A stretch of DNA of 15,233 bases. Source: Bacillota bacterium (GTDB lineage Bacteria > Bacillota > Clostridia > Clostridiales > Clostridiaceae). How positions within the stretch are numbered: the first letter of the stretch is position 1; each line of letters opens with the position of its first letter. Positions 1-7,569 of the stretch are shown piece after piece. The stretch is from NCBI GenBank assembly GCA_023399035.1, contig JAEWQX010000111.1, positions 1 to 15,233 on the forward strand. The letters are read 5' to 3'. The translations under genes were made by a program, and so were the position numbers. The notes under the pieces were generated by a model. It was given only the letters and a program-made list of their open reading frames with translations, searched no databases and was not told the origin of the DNA.

Positions 1-122
1 ATTACTTAAACAGAAATCTGATGAAAATTTTTATAGATAAGAGGGAGATGCGAGAAAGATATGTTTTAGAAATAGATTAACAATAATGTTCATTAAGTTT
101 TAAGGTTAATCTCAATATGAAA
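1..122 (+). other. Window-edge stretch with possible gene end
   Basis: Two + frames are open from the left edge. One stops at 38-40 and the other at 78-80, the latter giving 25 codons before the stop. Either could be the C-terminus of a gene lying mostly outside the window, but neither is recognisable and none is long enough to judge. The ATG at 48 sits directly on a GAGGGAG string with no spacing, so a start there is unlikely. No terminator hairpin is visible between 80 and the promoter at 123. Confidence 0.2.
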
Positions 123-151
123 TTGAAAAAACTAGCATATAAGTATATAAT
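123..151 (+). promoter_or_regulatory. Strong sigma-A type promoter
   Basis: TTGAAA at 123-128, a 17-base spacer and a perfect TATAAT at 146-151, predicting a transcript start near 158. It points at the lipoprotein amidase at 362, leaving an unusually long leader of about 200 bases that contains the decayed reading frame at 242-361. Confidence 0.7.
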
Positions 152-241
152 CTACAATAGTGAGATATTTATATTAGTCAGTATGATATTATCATGTGCA
201 ATAACTAAGGATTTTGAAAGTTGACTTGTTTCAATAGCTAA

Positions 242-361
242 GGCTTTTTGCCAACTATAAGCTATGCAGCTATCAATCCTTCTTATGATGGAAGCGATAG
301 TGCATTAAATCAATACGAAATAGCAAACTATAAAGCTATACAATACTGGGAGAATAGATAG
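242..361 (+). pseudogene. C-terminal remnant of an unidentified gene
   Basis: An open frame of 39 codons between a TAA at 239-241 and a TAG at 359-361 has a protein-like composition. It contains the residues SYAAINPSYDGSDSAL and ends QYEIANYKAIQYWENR. It has no start codon or ribosome binding site of its own, and stops break the other frames upstream. Its last codons hold the ribosome binding site (GGGAG, 348-352) of the amidase, and its stop abuts the amidase ATG, as in a former operon with translational coupling. I read it as the tail of a deleted or degenerated upstream gene. The family is not recognised, and a chance open frame remains possible. Confidence 0.35.
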
Positions 362-1264
362 ATGAAGAAATTAATAACTTATTTTTTATTTGTGATTATG
401 GCAGTGAACCTTGCTGGATGCGGCAATCTATCTGCTAAGAATGAAAATGTTTCTATATCAGAAGAAAGTATAGATTCAAGGGAAGAAAACAGTTCAGAAG
501 ATGAAAATATATCAGAGGAAGATGCTTCAGATGAAAATGTAGAAGAATCTGCATCAGAGGAGGAAACAAAAGAAACAGCTGAAGCTGCAAGTGTTCCAGA
601 ATCATCACAAGAGGAAAAAAATACAGGAAATGATGAGAATTCAAAGAAAGTGATAGTAATAGATCCAGGTCATGCATCACATTCTAATCTTGAAAAGGAA
701 GAACAGTCTCCAGACAGTGGAATAATGAAAATAAAAGATGGGGGCGGAGCGCAGGGAACTACAACTGGAACACCTGAGTATGTAGTGAATATGAGCGTTG
801 CAATGAAGCTGAAGGCCCTTCTAGAAGCTGACAATTATACAGTAATTATGACTAAAACTTCAAATGATGTGAGTCTTGGCAATATTGAAAGAGCCAATAT
901 TGGAAATGATAACAATGCTTCACTTGTAATAAGAATACATTGCGATTCAGCTGAAAATACAAGTGCCAGTGGTGCATCTATGCTTGTTCCAGCTAAAATT
1001 GGATATGCATCTGCAATAAGTGATATAAGCAGAAAATATGGTGAAACTGTATTAAGCAGTCTTGTGGAAAGTGCTGGCATGAAAAATAGAGGAATATCTG
1101 TAAGAGATGACATGACAGGATTCAACTGGTCAAAGGTTCCTGTAATTCTTGTTGAAATGGGCTTTATGTCAAATCCGGAGGAAGATAAGCTTTTAAGTGA
1201 TGAAGGTTATCAGAATAAACTTGCTCAGGGATTATGCAATGGAATAGTAAAATGCATGCAGTAA
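362..1264 (+). CDS. Lipoprotein N-acetylmuramoyl-L-alanine amidase (Amidase_3)
   Basis: Peptidoglycan hydrolase that cleaves the amide bond between N-acetylmuramic acid and L-alanine, predicted to be lipid-anchored outside the membrane. Residues 1-20 form a lipoprotein signal peptide ending in the lipobox LAGC (Cys20). Residues about 29-92 are an acidic Glu/Ser/Asp-rich linker with no visible fold. The Amidase_3 catalytic domain spans about 96-299. The zinc ligands are recognisable as His104 (in DPGH), Glu139 and His193 (in RIHCDS), and the catalytic Glu is Glu265 in VEMGFMSNPEED, so the enzyme should be active. The ATG has GGGAG nine bases upstream. It ends in its own terminator, separate from the wall peptidase that follows. 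The role could be growth, separation or spore-related; the sequence does not say which. Confidence 0.93.
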   Translation: MKKLITYFLFVIMAVNLAGCGNLSAKNENVSISEESIDSREENSSEDENISEEDASDENVEESASEEETKETAEAASVPESSQEEKNTGNDENSKKVIVIDPGHASHSNLEKEEQSPDSGIMKIKDGGGAQGTTTGTPEYVVNMSVAMKLKALLEADNYTVIMTKTSNDVSLGNIERANIGNDNNASLVIRIHCDSAENTSASGASMLVPAKIGYASAISDISRKYGETVLSSLVESAGMKNRGISVRDDMTGFNWSKVPVILVEMGFMSNPEEDKLLSDEGYQNKLAQGLCNGIVKCMQ

Positions 1265-1318
1265 TATTTTGAATCAAAATATTGGATGTGTTATATAAAA
1301 AACATCAGTAATAAAAAT

Positions 1319-1370
1319 ATCAGCTTTCTAAAGATTGAGCATATCTTTTGGAAAGCTGATTGTTTTTTTT
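1319..1370 (+). terminator. Intrinsic terminator after the amidase
   Basis: A perfect 10-bp stem (ATCAGCTTTC at 1319-1328 with GAAAGCTGAT at 1351-1360) encloses a second AAAGAT/ATCTTT stem. It is followed by a T-rich tail with eight consecutive T at 1363-1370. Confidence 0.9.
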
Positions 1371-1435
1371 GTGTTATTTGAGTTCAATGAGTAACAAAGT
1401 AATTTATTCTTAATAAATATATAATTTATATATCA

Positions 1436-1464
1436 TTGTCTGAAAAGAATAAAAAGATTATAAT
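1436..1464 (+). promoter_or_regulatory. Promoter of the NlpC/P60 gene
   Basis: TTGTCT (1436-1441), 17-base spacer, TATAAT (1459-1464). The predicted start near 1471 gives a leader of about 98 bases. Nothing else is evident in the 304-base gap between the amidase and this gene apart from the terminator. Confidence 0.65.
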
Positions 1465-1568
1465 ATAAAATATGTAAAAGATTATTTATTAGAGGAAATA
1501 ATTTATTTATATCAATAAAGATGTGAATAAAATGATTTACAATAGTCAATAGACTAAAGGAGATTAAT

Positions 1569-2633
1569 ATGAAAAGTAAGAAAATACAGACACTAGTAGC
1601 AGCTATAGTTATTTCATGTATGACAACTAGTGGACTGCCTGTTTTTGCGGCGCCAACTGATACTGCTACGGAAAGTGAAAGTTCAGCAACTGAATTGCAG
1701 GATAGCGCTTATATTTCAAAGATTATTCAAAATATTCAGGAATGCGACAGCAAAATTGAATATAAGATGGAAAAGCTTAATGAATTAAAGGAACAGATTC
1801 TTGAAAAAGAAAATGCCATAGAAGAAAATGAAAAACAAATTGAACTGGCTGAAGCAGATATTGAAGAAAAGGATTGTGCATTAGCGGAAAGACTTAATAC
1901 AATACAGAAAAATGGTGGCATTGAATCTACGCCAATGAAATATCTTGATGCTTTATTATCATCAAAAGATATATTAGATGCAATTCAAAAAGTTCATTTA
2001 ATAACAAAAATATGTACAAGCGATAAAAAGCTTATTCAGGAAGCAAAGGATGCAAAGGAAAACCTTACGCAGATAAAGGAAACTATTGAAAAAGAACAAA
2101 AAGAACTTGAAAACAACAAATTATATCTTGAAAATGAAATAAAAGAACTTGAAAATGATAAAGAAAAGCTTATTGATTATATTAAGGAAAACAGTGATCT
2201 GCTTGATTTAAGTACAAGCAATATAATACCTGTAACTCTGCCATCGGATATTTCAGAGCAGGCAAAAGCGCTTATACTTGAAGCAGAAAAGTATCTTGGA
2301 ATACCATATTTATGGGGTGGAACAACACCAGAAGGATTTGACTGTTCAGGACTTATGCAGTATGTATTTGCTGCAGAGGGAATATCTATCCCAAGAGTTT
2401 CACAGGATCAGCAGAGCTTTGCTACAAAAATTACTATGTCTGAAATTAAACCTGGAGATTTAGTATTCAATAAACCATCATGTGCAACACATGTTGGAAT
2501 GTATATAGGAAACGATATGTACATCCATGCGCCTCACACAGGGGATGTTGTAAAGATAAGTCAGCTTTCAACTTCAAATATGAAGTATGTAGGAAGAGTT
2601 CTTAATGATGATGACAACAGTAATGAACAATAA
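1569..2633 (+). CDS. Secreted coiled-coil NlpC/P60 cell-wall endopeptidase
   Basis: Predicted peptidoglycan DL-endopeptidase that cuts within the stem peptide outside the cell, in the style of CwlO/PcsB. A Sec signal peptide covers residues 1-27, with probable cleavage after VFA. A long charged coiled coil runs from about 45 to 212, typical of hydrolases held or activated by membrane partners such as FtsEX. The NlpC/P60 domain is at about 232-346. The catalytic Cys259 lies in FDCSG, His308 in THVG, and a third polar residue, His320, in YIHAP, so the active site looks intact. The ATG has AAGGAGA about six bases upstream. The 354-residue length is normal for the class. It is transcribed alone between its own promoter and a strong terminator. 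Family assignment is firm; the partner and exact bond cut are inference. Confidence 0.93.
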   Translation: MKSKKIQTLVAAIVISCMTTSGLPVFAAPTDTATESESSATELQDSAYISKIIQNIQECDSKIEYKMEKLNELKEQILEKENAIEENEKQIELAEADIEEKDCALAERLNTIQKNGGIESTPMKYLDALLSSKDILDAIQKVHLITKICTSDKKLIQEAKDAKENLTQIKETIEKEQKELENNKLYLENEIKELENDKEKLIDYIKENSDLLDLSTSNIIPVTLPSDISEQAKALILEAEKYLGIPYLWGGTTPEGFDCSGLMQYVFAAEGISIPRVSQDQQSFATKITMSEIKPGDLVFNKPSCATHVGMYIGNDMYIHAPHTGDVVKISQLSTSNMKYVGRVLNDDDNSNEQ

Positions 2634-2660
2634 ACATAATTAAATACTTTTATATTGTTA

Positions 2661-2713
2661 CAGTATCCACATCTTATTATCTATTATTAGTATGATGTGG
2701 ATACTGAATTTTT
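2661..2713 (+). terminator. Intrinsic terminator after the NlpC/P60 gene
   Basis: A perfect 13-bp stem (CAGTATCCACATC at 2661-2673 with GATGTGGATACTG at 2694-2706), a 20-base loop, then AATTTTT. Confidence 0.88.
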
Positions 2714-2856
2714 ATACATATATTTATTTCCTCCCTTAACATTAAAAGTATGCAATATAATTGATATTACAACATTAATTTACATTTAAGAATGACATAG
2801 GATTATCTTAAAGAAAACTTAAAATATTTTAAATTATGCAGATTTTTAAAAAATAT

Positions 2857-2885
2857 TTGAAATAAAATAAAATTTGAGGTAAAAT
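2857..2885 (+). promoter_or_regulatory. Promoter for the 162-residue unknown gene
   Basis: TTGAAA (2857-2862), 17-base spacer, TAAAAT (2880-2885). The start would fall near 2892, giving a short leader. The rest of the 302-base gap holds the preceding terminator and AT-rich sequence in which I see no other element. Confidence 0.5.
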
Positions 2886-2935
2886 TATGGTGTAAAGGTT
2901 TTATACATTAATAGATGAATATTTCGGGGGTTAAT

Positions 2936-3424
2936 ATGATAATATATATTTTAAATATACTTCACAAAAGTATAAATATGAAACTTAATAAAAATGAAAC
3001 AGCAGTTAATGGCTATTCATTGATGAATGATGCAAGATACATATCATGTTTTGCTGGTATAAAAAAGAGCAACACTATAGAAGAGATAAATAGTAAGCTT
3101 ACTAATTTATTTGAACTTATTAAAAAATATAATGTTTCTGTAAACGATACCTTTAATATACTTGAAGAAGTCATTGGGAATGATAATAATAAATGGATTA
3201 TTGATGAAGTCTATAATTACAGTGGCAGATATAACATTAATGATCTGTATCTGAGCAGGTATATTGGAGAAATGCTGTATAGCAGTAATAATGAACTTAT
3301 TGATATTGATAAGATATACAAGACTGCAGTTAATTTAAGGCGTGTCATTTTAGATAGTGTATTCAATAAGATAAAAGAAGATAATAGAAATAATATTATT
3401 AAAGAACTTTATGATGCATCATAA
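2936..3424 (+). CDS. Hypothetical helical protein of 162 residues
   Basis: Not recognised. The first 15 or so residues are hydrophobic (MIIYILNILHKSINM) and the rest looks soluble and mostly alpha-helical, rich in Asn, Ile, Lys and Glu. A conserved-looking stretch is NGYSLMNDARYISCFAGIKK. There is no clear signal peptide, transmembrane bundle, metal motif or nucleotide-binding loop. I prefer the ATG at 2936, which has a G-rich ribosome binding site (CGGGGG) five bases upstream. An in-frame ATG at 2915 would add seven residues but has no good site. The gene appears monocistronic, between a candidate promoter and a weak hairpin. Composition matches its neighbours, so recent transfer is not suggested. 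Confidence 0.7.
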   Translation: MIIYILNILHKSINMKLNKNETAVNGYSLMNDARYISCFAGIKKSNTIEEINSKLTNLFELIKKYNVSVNDTFNILEEVIGNDNNKWIIDEVYNYSGRYNINDLYLSRYIGEMLYSSNNELIDIDKIYKTAVNLRRVILDSVFNKIKEDNRNNIIKELYDAS

Positions 3425-3465
3425 TTTAACATTTATAAATTTCAAAGAGTTAAAAATAATAATAG

Positions 3466-3508
3466 AAAGTGTCAAAAGTCTGTACTTTATGTATGGACTT
3501 TTTACTTT
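3466..3508 (+). terminator. Possible terminator after the unknown gene
   Basis: AAAAGTC (3474-3480) pairs with GACTTTT (3496-3502), extended outside by AAAGT (3466-3470) and ACTTT (3504-3508). The T-run is short and partly inside the stem, so the call is weak. Confidence 0.45.
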
Positions 3509-3823
3509 AAATAAATTTAAGTACATATCAGTAAATATATTATCTTGAGGATATAAATACTGCCTGTAGTTAGCTTAAGTAATTATAGAATATGCTGGTA
3601 TGATGAAAAATGGAATAAATTGAATAATGATTTGAAATACAGTACAATGAATTTAAGAAACCTATTATAAATAAAGTCTTTGATTAATGATTAGGTCTTA
3701 TTTGTATTTATAATATAGTTAAAGAAGACTATTGTCAGCTAAGTCATATTTGTATTTTGATGAATATATTTTTAAAAATCAGTAACATGTAAAGCATAAG
3801 CAATAATATAAGGGGGAATTTTG
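3509..3823 (+). other. AT-rich gap with an 11-bp inverted repeat
   Basis: No gene-like frame with a ribosome binding site is visible. The one clear structure is a perfect 11-bp inverted repeat, TATTATAAATA (3663-3673) and TATTTATAATA (3705-3715), 31 bases apart. It is made only of A and T and contains a TATAAT on its right arm. It may be an operator or weak hairpin ahead of the dehydrogenase gene. No convincing -35/-10 pair or Rex palindrome is seen for that gene. Confidence 0.4.
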
Positions 3824-4783
3824 ATGTCAATTAAAACAAGAAAGGTAGTAATAATAGGAAGTGGAAATGTAGGGTCACATTGTGCCTTTTCACTAGCACT
3901 TCAGGGAATATGTGATGAAATTGTAATGATAGACAAAATAGAAAAGAAGGCAAATGCAGAAGCAGTAGATTTAAGCGACACTGTTTCATATCTTCCTCAT
4001 TGTGTGAAAATCAGGAAAGGAACTTTTGAAGACTGTTCTGATGCAGATATTATAGTAGTCAGCCTTGGAGTACCTCCTGAAAAAGATAAGAGCAGATTAG
4101 ATTTTTTAGAAGGTACAATAAAAGAAGTAGATACTATAATTGATCCAATCTTAAAGAGCGGTTTTGATGGTATAATAGTTGTTATTTCAAATCCAGTTGA
4201 TGTTGTATCAGATTACATATTAAAGAAAACTGGATTTCCGAAAAATAAAGTATTTGGTAGTGGAACAACTTTAGATTCATTAAGGCTTAGAAGGATATTA
4301 TCACAGGAAACAGGCATTGATGCAAAGTCAGTACAGGGCTATACAATGGGTGAACATGGTGATTCTCAAATGGTTCCATGGTCTCATGTATATTTAGGAG
4401 GCAAGCCATTGATGCAGCTTATTGAAGAGAATCCTAAAATATTTGGAAAACTGGATTTAGATGAACTTGAAAAAAGAACTGCATTTGCAGCATATGAAAT
4501 AATTGAAGGTAAAGGATGCACTGAGTTTGGTATAGGAGTAGGCCTTTCACAGATAGTGAAGACTATTCTCCATGATGAAAAAAATATAATGCAGGCAACA
4601 ACACTGCTTAATGGTGAGTATGGACAAAATAATGTATTTGCAAGCGTTCCTGTAATCATGGGCAAGGATGGAGTAGAGGAAATTATAGAAATTAATCTTA
4701 CCAATATAGAAAAAGAAAAATTTAACAATTCGTGCAATGTAATAAGAAGCTATATAGAAAAATGTAAAGAAATTAATAAATGA
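3824..4783 (+). CDS. NAD-dependent L-2-hydroxyacid dehydrogenase (LDH/MDH family)
   Basis: Cytoplasmic oxidoreductase interconverting a 2-oxoacid and an L-2-hydroxyacid with NAD(H). It has 319 residues, the normal family length. The dinucleotide loop GSGNVG is at 12-17, with Asp37 at the end of strand 2 favouring NAD. Family catalytic residues are present: Arg91 (Arg109 in LDH numbering), Asn123 in SNPVD, Asp151, Arg154 and the proton-relay His178 in GEHGDS. The key specificity position, Gln in lactate and Arg in malate dehydrogenases (residue 102), is Pro85 in the loop GVPPEKDKSR. Pyruvate/lactate is therefore not assured, and a bulkier substrate such as the 2-oxo-isocaproate of L-HicDH is possible. 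The ATG at 3824 has AGGGGG seven bases upstream; a TTG one codon earlier is less likely. No terminator follows directly. Confidence 0.9.
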   Translation: MSIKTRKVVIIGSGNVGSHCAFSLALQGICDEIVMIDKIEKKANAEAVDLSDTVSYLPHCVKIRKGTFEDCSDADIIVVSLGVPPEKDKSRLDFLEGTIKEVDTIIDPILKSGFDGIIVVISNPVDVVSDYILKKTGFPKNKVFGSGTTLDSLRLRRILSQETGIDAKSVQGYTMGEHGDSQMVPWSHVYLGGKPLMQLIEENPKIFGKLDLDELEKRTAFAAYEIIEGKGCTEFGIGVGLSQIVKTILHDEKNIMQATTLLNGEYGQNNVFASVPVIMGKDGVEEIIEINLTNIEKEKFNNSCNVIRSYIEKCKEINK

Positions 4784-4824
4784 TACTATAGGTATATTAC
4801 AGATGCCAATTATTTATATATGTA

Positions 4825-4854
4825 TTGCAGAAAATACATATAATTTGTTATAAT
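4825..4854 (+). promoter_or_regulatory. Promoter for the 101-residue gene
   Basis: TTGCAG (4825-4830), 18-base spacer, perfect TATAAT (4849-4854). Transcription would begin near 4861, leaving a leader of only about 20 bases that is nearly all ribosome binding site. Confidence 0.6.
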
Positions 4855-4879
4855 TCCATTGAAATGAGGTGGAATCATT

Positions 4880-5185
4880 ATGGCAAGAAAAAGCAGCAGA
4901 AATACTGATATTCTAAAAGATACTAAGAATACAACATCACCAAAAATTTATTCAATGTTAGTAGAGCTAGTTAATGCTGACAGAGAAGATCTGGCAGAAG
5001 ATGTATTAAAAGCAGATTATTTATTAGAGTATACGAGCAAATGCATTAAAGATAAAGATTATAAGGAAGCATCTTATACTATAAGTATGGCAAAGGATAG
5101 AATAGAAAAAGTCAGAGACTGTGGATTTGATGTTGAATATTTAATGTATCTATACGATGGAATACATTCAAAGATTAAAAAATAA
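4880..5185 (+). CDS. Small hypothetical helical protein
   Basis: Not recognised. It has 101 residues, a basic N-terminus (MARKSSRN) followed by what look like three or four amphipathic helices, for example LVELVNADREDLAEDVL and YKEASYTISMAKDRIEK. The pattern resembles a small helical-repeat or TPR-like protein, but I cannot assign a family. There is no signal peptide or membrane segment, so it should be cytoplasmic. The ATG has AGGTGG seven bases upstream. It has its own promoter and a strong terminator, so it is probably expressed on its own, although read-through from the dehydrogenase gene is possible because no terminator lies between them. Confidence 0.75.
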   Translation: MARKSSRNTDILKDTKNTTSPKIYSMLVELVNADREDLAEDVLKADYLLEYTSKCIKDKDYKEASYTISMAKDRIEKVRDCGFDVEYLMYLYDGIHSKIKK

Positions 5186-5190
5186 ATATA

Positions 5191-5235
5191 AAAATACCAT
5201 GCACTTTTAGAAATTTAGCTGCATGGTATTTTTTT
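5191..5235 (+). terminator. Intrinsic terminator after the 101-residue gene
   Basis: A perfect 13-bp stem (AAAATACCATGCA at 5191-5203 with TGCATGGTATTTT at 5220-5232) runs into a T-tract ending at 5235. The A-run on the left arm means it could also work on the opposite strand. Confidence 0.9.
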
Positions 5236-5394
5236 ATGATTATATTTATGATGCATAGTAAATAAGCAGTTTATTAAAAGAACAATTTCACTATATTATG
5301 TATCAATAAATATCAAACTTAGACATAATATAACATATAAAATAGAGATTTTTAATTAAAACTCTATAATTCATATTATTTTGATAAGAAATAC

Positions 5395-5423
5395 TTGACA
5401 TTGAAAAGGATTATCAGTATTAT
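5395..5423 (+). promoter_or_regulatory. Promoter of the siderophore transporter operon
   Basis: A perfect TTGACA (5395-5400), 17-base spacer and TATTAT (5418-5423). The predicted start is near 5430, leaving a leader of about 134 bases before the first permease gene. The spacer is almost filled by a Fur-like box. Confidence 0.75.
5402..5416 (+). promoter_or_regulatory. Fur box in the transporter promoter
   Basis: TGAAAAGGATTATCA matches the 7-1-7 Fur consensus TGATAATNATTATCA at 12 of 14 defined positions. It lies exactly between the -35 and -10, where Fe-loaded Fur would block RNA polymerase. The iron-siderophore function of the downstream genes supports the call; binding itself is inferred. 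Confidence 0.72.
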
Positions 5424-5484
5424 CGAAATATGTGATAGCGGTTTTCAATTAATAAAAGTTATTACTCTATTATTATTTGGAATT

Positions 5485-5541
5485 ATGAAAGGAGAAGTTA
5501 CTAATAGATTTTATCACTGTAATGTTTTTAAATTAAGATAA
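5485..5541 (+). CDS. Possible 18-residue leader ORF
   Basis: An ATG at 5485 opens a frame of 18 codons (MKGEVTNRFYHCNVFKLR) inside the operon leader. It has only a weak ribosome binding site (TTTGGA). A strong Shine-Dalgarno-like string, AAAGGAG, lies just inside this small ORF but has no start codon placed to use it. The first permease gene, 70 bases further on, has a poor site of its own. The small ORF could be a regulatory upstream ORF or chance. Confidence 0.2.
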   Translation: MKGEVTNRFYHCNVFKLR

Positions 5542-5563
5542 TCAGAAGATAAAATGAAAAGTA

Positions 5564-6526
5564 ATGATAGTTATGAATAAAAAAGTATTAGTACCTATGT
5601 TTATTATATTGTGTATCGTTTCAATCTTTATAGGGGTAAATGATATATCGGTGATGGATATAATAAACCTTGACAGTGAAAAAATAAATATTTTATTAAT
5701 AAGCAGATTTCCAAGGCTTGTAGGACTTGTTGTTGCAGGTGTAGGAATGAGTATAGGCGGAGTTATTATGCAGCAGATAAGCAATAATAAGTTTGTATCT
5801 CCAACAACGGCAGCTACATTGGATTCAGCACAGCTTGGAGTGATTGTTGCAATGATGATTTTCCCAGCAGCAAAATTGATGGAAAAAATGATAGTTTCAT
5901 TTATATTTTCTCTTATAGGAACATTTTTATTTATGGGAATCCTTAAGAAGATAAAAATGAAAAATGCAGTATTTATACCGCTTGTAGGAATAATGGTGGG
6001 TAATGTAATAGGCTCTCTTACTGAGTTTGTAGCCTATAAGAATAATCTTGTACAAAATGTAGGTTCATTTTTTCAAGGTAAGTTTTCACTTGTAATAAAG
6101 GGAAATTATGAAATGCTTTATTTTACAATTCCTTTACTTATAATTGCATTTATATATGCAAATAAATTCACAATAATAGGAATGGGTGAAGATATTTCAA
6201 AGAATCTTGGGCTTAATTATAAAAAAGTAAGTAACATAGGAATAACTATAGTAGCACTTGTAAGTGCATTAGTAATAATAACAGTTGGTAATATACCATT
6301 CATAGGACTTATAGTACCAAACCTTGTATCACTTTTCAATGGTGATAATGTGAGCAAAAACATTGGAATAACAGCATTGTTTGGAGCAAACTTTTTAATT
6401 CTATGCGATATAATAGGAAGACTTGTAATTTATCCATATGAAGTTTCAATAAGTCTTACAGTGGGGATTATTGGAAGCATAATATTCCTTTACTTAATAT
6501 TAAGGAGAAATAGAAATGAAGCATAA
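5564..6526 (+). CDS. yclN: Iron-siderophore ABC permease, FecCD family (YclN/CeuB type)
   Basis: One half of the membrane channel of a ferric-siderophore importer in the BtuC/FecCD family. The 320 residues are almost entirely hydrophobic, in about nine or ten membrane segments. Family signatures are visible: the SRFPRLVGLVVAGVGMSIGG region at about 48-66 with IMQQISNNKFVSP after it, the cytoplasmic coupling loop GEDISKNLGL at about 208-217 that docks on the ATPase, and GNIPFIGLIVPNLV at 242-255. The gene opens a four-gene set, permease-permease-ATPase-binding protein, the order of B. subtilis yclNOPQ (petrobactin uptake) and Campylobacter ceuBCDE. It overlaps the second permease by 11 bases. 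Start choice is uncertain (ATG 5564 or 5573) because neither has a good ribosome binding site. The siderophore is inferred from family and order. Confidence 0.88.
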   Translation: MIVMNKKVLVPMFIILCIVSIFIGVNDISVMDIINLDSEKINILLISRFPRLVGLVVAGVGMSIGGVIMQQISNNKFVSPTTAATLDSAQLGVIVAMMIFPAAKLMEKMIVSFIFSLIGTFLFMGILKKIKMKNAVFIPLVGIMVGNVIGSLTEFVAYKNNLVQNVGSFFQGKFSLVIKGNYEMLYFTIPLLIIAFIYANKFTIIGMGEDISKNLGLNYKKVSNIGITIVALVSALVIITVGNIPFIGLIVPNLVSLFNGDNVSKNIGITALFGANFLILCDIIGRLVIYPYEVSISLTVGIIGSIIFLYLILRRNRNEA

Positions 6527-7472
6527 CAGAGATAATAAGAAATTAATATTTCTTTTAGTATTAACTATAGCATGTATTGGTTTATTCCTTTTTCAAGGTT
6601 TAAATGCCAAAAATTTTGATTATAACATGAGCAGAAGAATACCTAAAGTTATAGCAATCTGCTTAACAGGAACAAGCATTGCAGTTTCATCAATGTTGTT
6701 TCAGACAGTTACAAATAACAGAATACTGACACCAAGTATTTTAGGGCTTGATTCATTATATAATTTTGGTCAGACATTATGTATATTTATTTTTGGAGTA
6801 AACAGCATAATGATGACAGACAAGAAAGTTAACTTTTTTGCTTCAGTATTTATAATGCTTCTTGGAACAATAATTTTATATAAACTTGTTTTTAAGAAGG
6901 GAAACAATATATTTACACTGCTTCTTGTAGGTACAGTGGTAGGAACATTATTCAGAAGCATGAGTTCATTTATGTCAGTGCTTATAGATCCAAATGATTT
7001 TATAGTACTTCAAAGCAAGATGTTTGCAAGCTTTAATAACGTAAATACGGATATATTATGGATAGTAGTTATATTCGTTATGGGTATAGGTTGTTTCTTG
7101 TATAAGGATATAAGCAAGCTTGATGTTATGCTTCTAGGAAGAGAACAAGCTATTAATCTTGGAGTGGATCATGATAAATTATCTAAGAAGATACTGCTTA
7201 TAGTAGCACTTCTTGTATCTATATCAACAGCTCTTGTAGGTCCCATAACTTTTCTAGGGATTCTTGTAGTAAATTTATCATATCATTTATTTAGTACATA
7301 CAAGCACAGTTATTTAATAGCAGGAGCTTCATTATTGAGTATGATAGCACTTGTTGGTGGACAATTTATTGTTGAAAGAATATTAAACTTTTCATCTACA
7401 GTAAGTATAATTATAAATTTCATAGGCGGAATTTACTTTATATACTTATTAATAAAACAAGCAAAGAACTAA
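6516..7472 (+). CDS. yclO: Iron-siderophore ABC permease, FecCD family (YclO/CeuC type)
   Basis: Second channel subunit, expected to pair with the preceding permease as a heterodimer in the membrane. It has 318 residues with about nine hydrophobic segments. FecCD features include SRRIPKVIAICLTGTSIAVS at about 39-58 followed by LFQTVTNNRILTPSILG, the coupling loop GREQAINLGV at 208-217, and VGPITFLGILVVNL at 241-254. The ATG at 6516 lies inside the end of the upstream gene, with AAGGAG at 6502-6507 as its ribosome binding site, so the two are translationally coupled. A 97-base gap separates it from the ATPase gene, with no terminator. A weak extra promoter (TTGCAT at 7496, TAAAAT at 7518, 16-base spacer) may lie in that gap. 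Family call is strong; partner assignment follows from the overlap. Confidence 0.88.
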   Translation: MKHNRDNKKLIFLLVLTIACIGLFLFQGLNAKNFDYNMSRRIPKVIAICLTGTSIAVSSMLFQTVTNNRILTPSILGLDSLYNFGQTLCIFIFGVNSIMMTDKKVNFFASVFIMLLGTIILYKLVFKKGNNIFTLLLVGTVVGTLFRSMSSFMSVLIDPNDFIVLQSKMFASFNNVNTDILWIVVIFVMGIGCFLYKDISKLDVMLLGREQAINLGVDHDKLSKKILLIVALLVSISTALVGPITFLGILVVNLSYHLFSTYKHSYLIAGASLLSMIALVGGQFIVERILNFSSTVSIIINFIGGIYFIYLLIKQAKN

Positions 7473-7569
7473 ATATTAATAACTGAGAATTAATTTTGCA
7501 TTAATAAAGGATTTCAATAAAATAACAATACATAAGACTGAAAGTAGAACAGTTTTCATGGAGGAAGAA

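Noticed and set aside
2278..2463. 61-codon + frame inside the NlpC/P60 gene
   Set aside because: Out-of-frame shadow of the catalytic domain.
4384..4737. Minus-strand open frame of 117 codons inside the dehydrogenase gene
   Set aside because: Antisense shadow of a well-supported LDH-family coding sequence; no ribosome binding site.
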